NCBI GenBank assembly: GCA_002862745.1
Contig: PKDX01000017.1
Location: forward strand, 1-64,000
Source of the DNA: Bacteroidota bacterium
GTDB taxonomy: Bacteria > Bacteroidota > Bacteroidia > Chitinophagales > UBA8649
Reading direction: 5' to 3'
Length of the DNA: 64,000 nt
This document shows positions 18,643 through 27,186 of this stretch, piece by piece (position 1 is the first letter of the stretch; each line of letters opens with the position of its first letter). The notes under the pieces are model-generated. The model was not told the origin of the DNA and did no database searches. It saw nothing but the letters and a program-made list of their open reading frames with translations. Both the position numbers and the translations under genes were made by a program.

Positions 18643-21033
18643 TTGGCAAACTCCCAAAACAAATCATCTTCTAAGAAGAATAATCTTGAATCAAGTAAGC
18701 ACCATGTGCTTTCGGAAGGGGTATACGATCGCCTACCGATTCTCCCATTAAAGCGCGCTGTCATGTTTCCAAAGGTCTCCTTGCCAATTGCTATGACAAG
18801 GCAAAAGTCTATTGAAGCGTGTCAAGCAGCCTATCGAAAAGACAAGTGGATTTTGGCGCTCACTCAGCGCGAGGAAACGGATGCTGAACCGGATGTAAAT
18901 CAACTTTTCGAAGTAGGGACTCTGTGTTCAATCGATAAAATTGTTCGCCTACCTCAAGGTGGTATGAATGCTATAATACGTGGTCATCAGCGCGTCAAAT
19001 TAAATCGTATTCATAGCAATACGCTTTACTATGAAGGAAAAATAGAGGCGTACGAGGAGGAAAATACCATGGATGACAAATCCTTTATGGCCCTGATGGA
19101 AGAGGTCAGGGACTCCACGCTCGAATTGATGCATAGCAGCAATGATATCAAAGCCGAGGCCTTGTATACGCTGAAAAACATTAACGACCCACTTCATCTT
19201 TTAAACTTTGTGGTGGTTTCTCTTCCTATGCCAAGCAATGAAAAGCAAGAACTTCTCAGGGAATCTACTATCGTAAAGCGATTGGAAGCAATCCAAGAGC
19301 GTTTGAGTAATGAGTTGCAAATCATTGAGCTAAAGCGAATGATTCATGAAAAGACAAGGGAAGACATTGAACAACAACAGCGCAACTTCTTTTTAACACA
19401 ACAATTGAAAACGATTCAAGAGGAGTTAGGGACGGGTCAAAATCACGATGTAGAACGTTTTAAAGAAGATTTAGCTGGTTTAGAGATTACTGATCAACAA
19501 CTCAAGGCTCACTTCGATAGAGAGCTTCAAAAGCTCGAACGAATGCATACCGGGTCTCCGGAATATGGAAGTCAAACGGCCTATTTAGAATTCGCACTAA
19601 AACTTCCTTGGAATCAATCCACAAAGGACTCTTTTGATTTAAAACATACGCGTCAAGTTCTCGACAAGCATCATTTTGGCTTAAAGCACGTCAAAGAACG
19701 GATTGTTGAGTATCTGGCTGTGCTTAAGCTAAAACAGGATGCTAAAGCGCCAATCCTATGCTTAGTGGGCCCACCAGGTGTTGGAAAAACATCATTAGGC
19801 CAATCTATTGCCGAAGCTCTTGGTCGATCCTATACGCGAATGGCCTTCGGAGGTTTACATGATGAAGCAGAAATACGGGGACACCGTAAAACATACATCG
19901 GAGCGAAACCTGGAAGAATTCTCCAATCACTCAAACGTGCAGAATGCAATAATCCAGTGTTCGTACTTGATGAGATCGACAAAATTGGTAAGGACTTTCG
20001 CGGTGATCCGTCGTCAGCCTTGCTTGAAATGTTGGATCCTGAGCAGAATGTCAAGTTCTACGACAATTATCTGGAATACGAATTTGACCTCTCCAATGTG
20101 TTTTTTATTGCCACAGCAAATGATTTGAGTTCAATTCCACTTGCTCTGCGAGATCGTCTAGAAATCATCGAGGTTCAGGGGTATTCCATTGAGGAAAAAC
20201 TTGAAATTGCCACGCAACACTTGATCCCTCAGCAACGGGAAAACCATGGTTTGTCGGGTAAACAGATAAAAATAGACCGTAAGATCTTGCCGGACCTTAT
20301 CCAAGGGTATACAAGAGAGTCTGGAGTGCGTCAACTCAATCGAGTAATTGGTTCGCTCATGCGCTCAAAGGCAAAAGACATTGTAGAAGAATTACCATCT
20401 AAATGCTTGATTCGAAAGCCTTACCTCGTTGAGCGATTAGGACCACCTAAGTTCGCTCATGAGACGGCACTAACTCAAAGCAAAATTGGTGTTGCTACGG
20501 GCTTGGCCTACACACCAGTAGGAGGGGATTTGCTTTTTATTGAGGCATCATTGCACCGAGGAGAGCAAAAGCTCAAACTAACAGGCAATCTTGGAAATGT
20601 AATGAAAGAGTCTGCACAAGCGGCTTACACCTTTCTCCAATCTTTCTACAGAACAGATAAGGAGGTTATGCGCTTGTTAGACGAATACTCTATTCATATC
20701 CACGTGCCAGCAGGAGCTACACCCAAAGACGGTCCTTCGGCAGGAATCGCCTTGTTAGTATGTATGGCTTCCCTTTTGACGAAACGACCGGTAAACCATA
20801 AACTCGCCTTTTCGGGAGAGATAACACTGCGCGGTGATGTTCTTCCTGTCGGTGGTATTCGAGAAAAGTTATTGGCTGCCCGTAGATATGGAGTGTCTGA
20901 AGTTCTCCTGTGTGCATCGAATGCGCATGATGTTGAAGAGATTGATAAAGCACATCTTCTTGACCTCGAAGTAACTTATGTAGAACACATGGATGAAGTA
21001 ATTCGTGCCGCTTTACTTAATGCTAATGCCTAA
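18643..21033 (+). CDS. lon: ATP-dependent protease Lon, TTG start
   Basis: A 796-residue cytoplasmic protease. It has an N-terminal substrate-binding LON domain (about 30-235), AAA+ module with Walker A GPPGVGKT near 376, and protease domain with the catalytic dyad Ser699 (DGPSAG) and Lys742 (GGIREKLL), the same 43-residue spacing as E. coli Lon. An in-frame TAA at 18628 and absence of any ATG before residue 41 make the TTG at 18643 the likely start; this could reduce expression. The stop overlaps the porQ start. Confidence 0.95.
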   Translation: MANSQNKSSSKKNNLESSKHHVLSEGVYDRLPILPLKRAVMFPKVSLPIAMTRQKSIEACQAAYRKDKWILALTQREETDAEPDVNQLFEVGTLCSIDKIVRLPQGGMNAIIRGHQRVKLNRIHSNTLYYEGKIEAYEEENTMDDKSFMALMEEVRDSTLELMHSSNDIKAEALYTLKNINDPLHLLNFVVVSLPMPSNEKQELLRESTIVKRLEAIQERLSNELQIIELKRMIHEKTREDIEQQQRNFFLTQQLKTIQEELGTGQNHDVERFKEDLAGLEITDQQLKAHFDRELQKLERMHTGSPEYGSQTAYLEFALKLPWNQSTKDSFDLKHTRQVLDKHHFGLKHVKERIVEYLAVLKLKQDAKAPILCLVGPPGVGKTSLGQSIAEALGRSYTRMAFGGLHDEAEIRGHRKTYIGAKPGRILQSLKRAECNNPVFVLDEIDKIGKDFRGDPSSALLEMLDPEQNVKFYDNYLEYEFDLSNVFFIATANDLSSIPLALRDRLEIIEVQGYSIEEKLEIATQHLIPQQRENHGLSGKQIKIDRKILPDLIQGYTRESGVRQLNRVIGSLMRSKAKDIVEELPSKCLIRKPYLVERLGPPKFAHETALTQSKIGVATGLAYTPVGGDLLFIEASLHRGEQKLKLTGNLGNVMKESAQAAYTFLQSFYRTDKEVMRLLDEYSIHIHVPAGATPKDGPSAGIALLVCMASLLTKRPVNHKLAFSGEITLRGDVLPVGGIREKLLAARRYGVSEVLLCASNAHDVEEIDKAHLLDLEVTYVEHMDEVIRAALLNANA

Positions 21034-22099
21034 GTCTTTTTCTAACGTCTATCGATTTCTTGTAGTCCTATGCTTCTATTGCGGGATGGCTAGCATTTCC
21101 TATGGGCAAATAGGAGGACGAAATGCTTTTGGCTTTACCTCGATGGCTTTTGAGCCACACGTAAGTAGTTTGGGTGGAATGGTGCTTGGGCAAACGACCA
21201 CATCGATGTCTGGTATGGATTTTCCGTCCGTTCTTCAAAATGGACAAAAAGAGGTGAATATTGGTTACACCTCACTTTATGGTTCATCTTCAGCATTTGC
21301 CGTGCAATACATAATGCCTCATAAGCGCCTTGGCGTCTTACAAGTTGGCACGCGGTATCTGACCCATGGTCTGCTTGACCGACGCGATGCCTTAAATACA
21401 TATCAAGGAAAATTTTCGGCCAATGAAGTAGATCTCTATGCCGGCACAGCATTTACATGGGAGAATTATCGGTTTGGGGTCAATGTTCATGGCTTGATTG
21501 GGCAATTAGAGGCACAGAATAGCTTGGGGTTGGCGGTCGATTTTACTGCATTTTGGGAAGATAGTTCGGGCTTGACGACTATGGGCTTTGCATTACGCAA
21601 TCTTGGAGGTGAGATTATTCCGTATGCTGGTAAGCGAAGAGCTACTCCAACCGATTTGCAGTTTGGCTTTAGTCGAAAACTGAAATATCTTCCTCTGAGA
21701 ATTCACTGTACGCTGCATGATCTGTATCGGTGGAATTTACGATTTGAGGATAGCTTGTCGTCAAATTCATCTAATCTTTTTGGTCTACCGGAAGATCAAT
21801 CTATTGGAGGCTTTGGGAAATTTACGGATAACTTTTTTCGTCACGTCAACTTTGGATTGGATATCAATATGTTTCAAGACAAGTTTTGGTTTGCTTTAGG
21901 TTACAACCATCAACGAAGAATGGAGATGGCTATTCCCAATCGAAATGGTTTTGCTGGCTTCTCTTTGGGCTTTGGTATGGAGCTTAATCGTTGGGCTTTT
22001 GGATACAGTTATGCAAAGCATCATTTAGCCTCAGGTTTTCATGGCATTCGGACGACTTTACGGTTTCATAAAAAAGCTAAAAATTCAGTCGAGAACTAG
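21026..22099 (+). CDS. porQ: Type IX secretion system protein PorQ
   Basis: A predicted outer-membrane barrel of the FadL/PorV type, 357 residues with signal peptide (ends SYGQ). The start IGGRNAFGFTSM and the segments LGLAVDFTAFW, ALRNLGGEIIPY and DLQFGFSRKLKYLPLRIHCTLHDLY match PorQ. PorQ helps shuttle or attach T9SS cargo at the cell surface. ATG 21026 (or 21020) overlaps the lon stop codon, so translation is probably coupled to lon. Confidence 0.85.
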   Translation: MPKSFSNVYRFLVVLCFYCGMASISYGQIGGRNAFGFTSMAFEPHVSSLGGMVLGQTTTSMSGMDFPSVLQNGQKEVNIGYTSLYGSSSAFAVQYIMPHKRLGVLQVGTRYLTHGLLDRRDALNTYQGKFSANEVDLYAGTAFTWENYRFGVNVHGLIGQLEAQNSLGLAVDFTAFWEDSSGLTTMGFALRNLGGEIIPYAGKRRATPTDLQFGFSRKLKYLPLRIHCTLHDLYRWNLRFEDSLSSNSSNLFGLPEDQSIGGFGKFTDNFFRHVNFGLDINMFQDKFWFALGYNHQRRMEMAIPNRNGFAGFSLGFGMELNRWAFGYSYAKHHLASGFHGIRTTLRFHKKAKNSVEN

Positions 22100-22222
22100 A
22101 TTAATTGTCTTACTTTCGCATCTTAAATTTTTGTTAACCCTGGATTGGGTGTAAAACTCTTGTAGGCTTGGAGCATTTCAACCTTCAAGTTTAAGAGCCG
22201 CGCAGTCCAAATTTTGAAGATT

Positions 22223-24541
22223 ATGATGTACGATGACAATGCCTTTGATCTGAATAGTGATCAATTTTTTCCTGAAGGTGATGAGCCTTCCAACCAAGAG
22301 GAAGCAGCTGAAGAAGCACCAGCAGCAGAGGAAGTAGCTGAAGAAGCACCAGCAGCAGAGGAAGTAGCTGAAGAAGCACCAGCAGCAGAGGAAGTAGCTG
22401 AAGAAGCACCAGCAGCAGAGGAAGTAGCTGAAGAAGCACCAACAGCAGAGGAAGTAGCTGAAGAAGCACCAGCAGCAGAGGAAGTAGCTGAAGAAGCACC
22501 AGCAGCTGAAGAAGCACCAGCAGCTGAGGAAGCAGCCGAAGAAGCACCAGCAGCTGAGGAAGCAGCCGAAGAAGCACCAGAAGACGTTGATGAAATGCCT
22601 AAACTAAAAGTTAAAAAAGAAGATTCAGGAACAAGCCATGACGATTTTGATTGGTCAAAAGGTAAGCGTAACGTTACAGAATACAGTGCTGACATTATTC
22701 AGGAAATGGAAGCTCAGTACACTAAAGACCTTAAGATCCTTGAAGAAAATGTGATCGTAACAGGAACTGTAGTTTCTGTAACTAGCACAGACGTTGTACT
22801 AAACATCGGATTTAAGTCTGATGGAATGGTGCCAATCAATGAGTTTCGCGATATGGAGGAGCTCAAGCAAGGAATGGAAGTAGATGTATATGTGTCTACA
22901 CTAGAAAATGCTAAAGGTCAATTGGAACTTTCTCGTCGTAAGGCGAAGTTACTGAAAGCATGGGATGCCTTGGTTCAAGCGCATACTAACGATACCATTG
23001 TTAAAGGAACAGTTGCTTCGAAAACAAAAGGTGGGCTTATTGTGAATATCGGAGGCCTTGAAACCTTCTTACCTGGATCTCAAATTGACGTCAAGCCTGT
23101 CGTTGATTATGATGAGTATGTAGGTAAGCAAATGGAACTCAAAGTGGTCAAGGTTAACGAAACAATTAAAAATGCCGTTGTTTCTCATAAAGCCTTGATT
23201 GAAAGTGATATTGAAGAGCAACGCCTAGAGATTATAGCCGGTCTTGAAAAAGGACAGGTTCTCGAAGGAATTATTAAGAATATCACAGACTTCGGTGCCT
23301 TCATCGATCTTGGTGGTATTGATGGCCTTCTTTACATTACTGATATTTCTTGGGGACGCATAAATCATCCTAATGAAGTATTGGCTATCAATGAAAGCAT
23401 TAATGTAGTTGTGCTTGACTTTGATGATAATAAAAAACGAATTTCTTTAGGGCTAAAGCAATTGCAAGAGCACCCATGGACTGCCTTCATGGATACTGTT
23501 AACGTTGGCGATAAGGTTAAAGGAAAGATTGTTAATGTTGAAGATTATGGAGCCTTCTTGGAGATTCAGCCAGGGGTTGAAGGACTCATCCACGTGAGTG
23601 AGATAAGTTGGTCTTCAGAGCAAATCAATTCGCGCAAATTCTTCAAAATAGGTGAAGAGCACGAAGCGGTCATCATGACGGTAGGTGCTGAGGAGCGTAA
23701 GATGAGTTTATCCATCAAGCGTCTTGTTCCAGATCCATGGGAAATTGTTGCTGAGCGCTATGCAGTAGATACAAAGCATACTGGTCAAATTCGAAACATC
23801 ACTCCTTATGGTGTGTTTGTTGAACTTGAAGAAGGTATTGGTGGAATGGTGCACGTCTCAGATCTTTCTTGGACGAAGCGATTCAACCACCCATCTGAGT
23901 ATGTCAAATCAGGAGAAACTCTTGAGGTTATGGTCTTAGAGATAGATGATGAAAATCGCAAGCTATCTCTCGGACATAAGCAACTTGAAGAAGATCCATG
24001 GTCTACCTTTGAAACGGTTTTCCCAGTCGGATCAGTTCATGAAGGATTGGTTGTTAGTGCCGATTCAAAAGGCGGTGTAGTTATGCTTCAGCATGGTCTT
24101 GAAGGATATATGCCTTCACGTCATATGAAGAAGGAAAATAACGAGTTAGCTGTAGTCGATGATAAAATCGAGGTTAAAGTAATCGAGTTTAATCAGCGTG
24201 ATAAGCGAATTATCCTATCGCATACTAAGGTATGGTCAGATGAAGTAATTAAGGAGAAGCGTAAGTCGGCAAGCGACACTAATAAGCAAGTGAAGAAGCT
24301 TCAAGGCAATATCGAGGCTACGACTCTTGGTGATATCTCGGCACTTGCTGATCTTCAAGCGAAGCTCAAAGACGAAGAGCAGACCACTGAAGAAAAGCCT
24401 AAGGCTAAAAAAGCACCAGCTAAGAAAGCAGCTGCTAAGAAAACGACGAAAAAGGCAAAAAAGGAAGTTGCTAAGGATGATGCAGCTCCATCGGAAGATG
24501 CTCCTGCTTCTGATGAATCCACGGAATCATCAGAAGAGTAA
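22223..24541 (+). CDS. rpsA: 30S ribosomal protein S1 with repeat-rich N-terminal extension
   Basis: About 772 residues. The core (about 165-690) has six S1 RNA-binding domains, for example GIIKNITDFGAFIDLG and GKIVNVEDYGAFLEI. S1 binds mRNA on the ribosome. In front is a roughly 115-residue acidic segment of decapeptide repeats (AEEAPAAEEV), and behind is a Lys/Ala-rich tail (AKKAPAKKAAAKK) ending in an acidic stretch. The tag-like ends are unusual in length. The open frame reaches a TTG at 22214; ATG 22223 or 22226 is preferred. A strong terminator follows. Confidence 0.93.
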   Translation: MMYDDNAFDLNSDQFFPEGDEPSNQEEAAEEAPAAEEVAEEAPAAEEVAEEAPAAEEVAEEAPAAEEVAEEAPTAEEVAEEAPAAEEVAEEAPAAEEAPAAEEAAEEAPAAEEAAEEAPEDVDEMPKLKVKKEDSGTSHDDFDWSKGKRNVTEYSADIIQEMEAQYTKDLKILEENVIVTGTVVSVTSTDVVLNIGFKSDGMVPINEFRDMEELKQGMEVDVYVSTLENAKGQLELSRRKAKLLKAWDALVQAHTNDTIVKGTVASKTKGGLIVNIGGLETFLPGSQIDVKPVVDYDEYVGKQMELKVVKVNETIKNAVVSHKALIESDIEEQRLEIIAGLEKGQVLEGIIKNITDFGAFIDLGGIDGLLYITDISWGRINHPNEVLAINESINVVVLDFDDNKKRISLGLKQLQEHPWTAFMDTVNVGDKVKGKIVNVEDYGAFLEIQPGVEGLIHVSEISWSSEQINSRKFFKIGEEHEAVIMTVGAEERKMSLSIKRLVPDPWEIVAERYAVDTKHTGQIRNITPYGVFVELEEGIGGMVHVSDLSWTKRFNHPSEYVKSGETLEVMVLEIDDENRKLSLGHKQLEEDPWSTFETVFPVGSVHEGLVVSADSKGGVVMLQHGLEGYMPSRHMKKENNELAVVDDKIEVKVIEFNQRDKRIILSHTKVWSDEVIKEKRKSASDTNKQVKKLQGNIEATTLGDISALADLQAKLKDEEQTTEEKPKAKKAPAKKAAAKKTTKKAKKEVAKDDAAPSEDAPASDESTESSEE
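22303..22580 (+). repeat. 30-bp in-frame tandem repeat in rpsA
   Basis: Six contiguous 30-base units (22321-22500) differ at a single base (g to a near 22442, giving Thr for Ala). Each encodes AEEAPAAEEV. Degenerate partial units flank them on both sides, including a second variant (gccgaagaagcaccagcagc) present twice. Near-identity at DNA level, including silent positions, points to recent expansion or repeat homogenisation. Confidence 0.95.
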
Positions 24542-24570
24542 GGTCTTCTTAACCTTTTCTAATGTTCAAA

Positions 24571-24608
24571 CAAGGGCTACAGGAAACTGTGGCCTTTGTT
24601 GTTTTACG
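24571..24608 (+). terminator. Rho-independent terminator of rpsA
   Basis: A 12-base stem (24571-24582 with 24587-24598, two G-T pairs) closes a GAAA tetraloop and is followed by ttgttgtttta. It begins 30 bases after the rpsA stop codon. Confidence 0.88.
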
Positions 24609-24696
24609 CCGTCTTGTACAGAATGGTCTACTTCTTATAAATGATCTTTAACGCATAGATGCTTCGAGTATTGAGCACCTGTAGACATCCTTTAAC

Positions 24697-25656
24697 TTAG
24701 TATCCAAAGAGGTTGTCTCTAAAGTCATAGGAAATATGGACTTCATGAATTTGGCCAAGGGCTGCTCGATTATTCGATAAATTCATGTCATAGGCATAAC
24801 CAATCGAGAAACGGTCTAATACCGTAAATCCTCCTAAGAACATTAAGTGAGAGGTCGATCGATAGCCAAGACCAACGCTGAGAAGGGATTCCATACTATA
24901 TCGAAGGCTACCTGTAACTTGAGGAGGTGCACCAATGACATAGTGAAGGTTTAAATCTGGGTCAAGGGAGATATCCCTTGCGCTGTAATTGTCTTGCAGA
25001 GAAATCTTACCCCCGATTCCGAAGTGGTAATGTTGCATTTTGCTAAAGTTTGTTGTGCGGCCATTGCGTCCTTCAAAAGGGACAGACAATTGCAGTAATT
25101 GGGGTATGGCCGCTGCGATATAATATTTACCACCCTCATAGAGTACACCAAAGGAGGCGTCAGGATATATTTTTGATTCGGTATTGGCTAAAATTCCCGG
25201 ATCATCGGGTTGATCCAATTGTAACAAACCTGCATTGAGTCGATAACTATTGGCTCCAAGACTAAGCCCGAAGGATAATGCTTTTCTTGCTCTTTGACGC
25301 GAAAGTCCTTTGTCTAGTATAATTCGGTAGGAAAAGCTTCCTGAAATCCCACTATAACTGGTAGGGCCAGTAAAGTCATTAAATACTGACGCTCCAAGAT
25401 TGATGCGTTTGTTTCGAAGTGGCGTATGAAATCCAATATTCGCGGTAAAGGGAGAGCCCTCAATTTTTCCCCATTGTGATCGAAAGGTAGAAAAGATATA
25501 CATCCCCTGAGCATGGCCCGCAACTGAAGGATTATACAGAAACATACTTTCCTTAGAGAAGGAAAAATCAGGCAACTGCTGTGCGTAGGTCTTCCCTCCG
25601 TTGAGCATGAAGAGTATCCCTATGATTAAGAATGTATACGTAGTGCGAGCCTTCAT
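24697..25656 (-). CDS. PorP/SprF family type IX secretion membrane protein
   Basis: 319 residues with signal peptide and a barrel-like pattern. PorP/SprF signatures visible are FSKESMFLYNPSVAGHAQGMY near residue 35, FRSQWGKIEGSPFT, and the final strand SYDFRDNLFGY. PorP/SprF proteins are outer-membrane partners that secure or deliver particular T9SS type B cargo. It lies 12 bases downstream of exactly such a cargo gene on the same strand, the usual pairing. Confidence 0.92.
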   Translation of the reverse strand: MKARTTYTFLIIGILFMLNGGKTYAQQLPDFSFSKESMFLYNPSVAGHAQGMYIFSTFRSQWGKIEGSPFTANIGFHTPLRNKRINLGASVFNDFTGPTSYSGISGSFSYRIILDKGLSRQRARKALSFGLSLGANSYRLNAGLLQLDQPDDPGILANTESKIYPDASFGVLYEGGKYYIAAAIPQLLQLSVPFEGRNGRTTNFSKMQHYHFGIGGKISLQDNYSARDISLDPDLNLHYVIGAPPQVTGSLRYSMESLLSVGLGYRSTSHLMFLGGFTVLDRFSIGYAYDMNLSNNRAALGQIHEVHISYDFRDNLFGY

Positions 25657-25668
25657 AGATTATTGCAG

Positions 25669-27123
25669 TTATTCGACCAGCGTTATGTGCCCGGTATAGG
25701 TTTGCTGGGTCTGACCAGACTCATTAAGGTTAAGAATGTAGTAATAGGTTCCCGCTGGAAGTTGTTGCCCTTTCCATGTTCCTCTCCAATCATTGTTGTA
25801 GGGAGCTGCCTTATATACCACGTCACCCCATCGATTTACAATACTCACCGAGTTGTCCGGGAATTGGTAAAGCCATCGGATATACCAAAAATCATTTAAC
25901 CCATCACCGTTCATCGTCAGTCCGTTGGGAATAAAAGGATCTTCGTCAAAGCGGTCATCTACAAAGATGGTTATGGAATCGACATCCTTACAACTTCGAT
26001 CATTTTCTACTAAAACAACATAGCTCGTGGTTGAATCGTGGAAGAAGAATGGGTCGGGACAGTTGTCACAGCTCAGATAATCAGCAGGCGTCCATGTATA
26101 GTCGATTCCTCCACTCGCCATAAGATAGGCGGTGTCTAACAAGTAAATCGTCGTGTCATTACCCGCTTGGGCAAACGGCCCCGTGGTTTCCGATAGTGCA
26201 AAGTTTTCGGAGAGATCGTCTTTCCAAGGATTCAGGCGTATCACGCGCTGATTAGTACTGATGTCGGTTGAAGAAAATGATGGTGCAATTTCCCATTGTG
26301 GTAGATTTCTCCAGTGGACAATATCATTGAAATCTCCATCTTCCAATGGATTAAATGTGAAGTCGATGGCCACAGAGTCCGTGCCTAATTCTTCCCAAAT
26401 TTTATGATAAAATCGATCATTGATAGAACATATAAGGAGATCTCTTTCTTCTCGATTTAAGTTATCTAGGTTAGGGTCATTTTCAACTAATCGCACACGG
26501 TAGGTGTAACTTCCTGAGGCAGTAGGAACGATGTCTACTGGCCGGTAGATAGTATCTCCTCCTAATTCAAAGCCTACTGGGAAAACGTAGGTATTCGTAG
26601 CGTTTAATGTGCGCTCAATGCCTCCATTGCCCAATGCGCGAATGAAGCCTTGATTGCGATTTACGACATTGGATTCTGTGTTAAACACAAAAATCGTATT
26701 CGTGTCCAAGTCAAACTGGCGGTCTCCAAGGTCTAAGAGACTATCGACTTCAACATTGATCGTGGCATACTTAGTGCCACTGTTCTCTAAGAAAAGATTG
26801 TGAAATCTTGTGATGGAGTTACCTGTAACCGTTTGATCCTCTCCATCGAGATAGACATATCCTGTTAAGTTGGGATCAAAGCCAAGTCCATTGCTTTCAT
26901 TAATCCAATCCCCTTGATTGCGTATGGTGTCTTCGTTGAAAAATACGGTGTTGACGTCGATGCGAATGTCGCCATCGACGTTCAGTAAAGCTTCATCCTT
27001 TATACTGACATAGCCCTCGCTTACAGAGAACATCGGTTGCGCAAAGATGGTCGCAGCGCTCAAGCAAGCAATACATCCAATAATCAAAAAAATGTGCCGA
27101 ATGTTGGAAGTTGTAATCGTCAT
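25669..27123 (-). CDS. T9SS type B cargo protein (gliding-motility-associated C-terminal domain)
   Basis: 484 residues from the preferred ATG at 27123 (the frame runs to 27153). After a signal peptide (ending IFAQ) comes a beta-rich region with hints of a right-handed helix (VSIKDEALLNVDGDI), a possible Ig-like domain with paired cysteines (YLSCDNCPDPF), then the CHU_C/type B sorting domain: FIPNGLTMNGDGLNDFW, IVNRWGDVVY, WKGQQLPAGTYYYIL. It should be translocated by T9SS with help from the adjacent PorP/SprF protein. The function of the passenger part is unknown. Confidence 0.9.
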   Translation of the reverse strand: MTITTSNIRHIFLIIGCIACLSAATIFAQPMFSVSEGYVSIKDEALLNVDGDIRIDVNTVFFNEDTIRNQGDWINESNGLGFDPNLTGYVYLDGEDQTVTGNSITRFHNLFLENSGTKYATINVEVDSLLDLGDRQFDLDTNTIFVFNTESNVVNRNQGFIRALGNGGIERTLNATNTYVFPVGFELGGDTIYRPVDIVPTASGSYTYRVRLVENDPNLDNLNREERDLLICSINDRFYHKIWEELGTDSVAIDFTFNPLEDGDFNDIVHWRNLPQWEIAPSFSSTDISTNQRVIRLNPWKDDLSENFALSETTGPFAQAGNDTTIYLLDTAYLMASGGIDYTWTPADYLSCDNCPDPFFFHDSTTSYVVLVENDRSCKDVDSITIFVDDRFDEDPFIPNGLTMNGDGLNDFWYIRWLYQFPDNSVSIVNRWGDVVYKAAPYNNDWRGTWKGQQLPAGTYYYILNLNESGQTQQTYTGHITLVE

Positions 27124-27186
27124 ACTTGATTTATCCCCTTCTAATTTACGCAATGTTCGTATTATTGTTTAAGTCAAATACGCGTA

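Noticed and set aside
22221-22695. Minus-strand frames rich in Leu or Ser-Ala across the rpsA repeat
   Set aside because: They follow from the 30-bp repeat read antisense; rpsA on plus explains the region fully.
24609-24696. Possible small gene between rpsA terminator and the PorP/SprF gene
   Set aside because: No frame longer than a few codons with a plausible start was seen.
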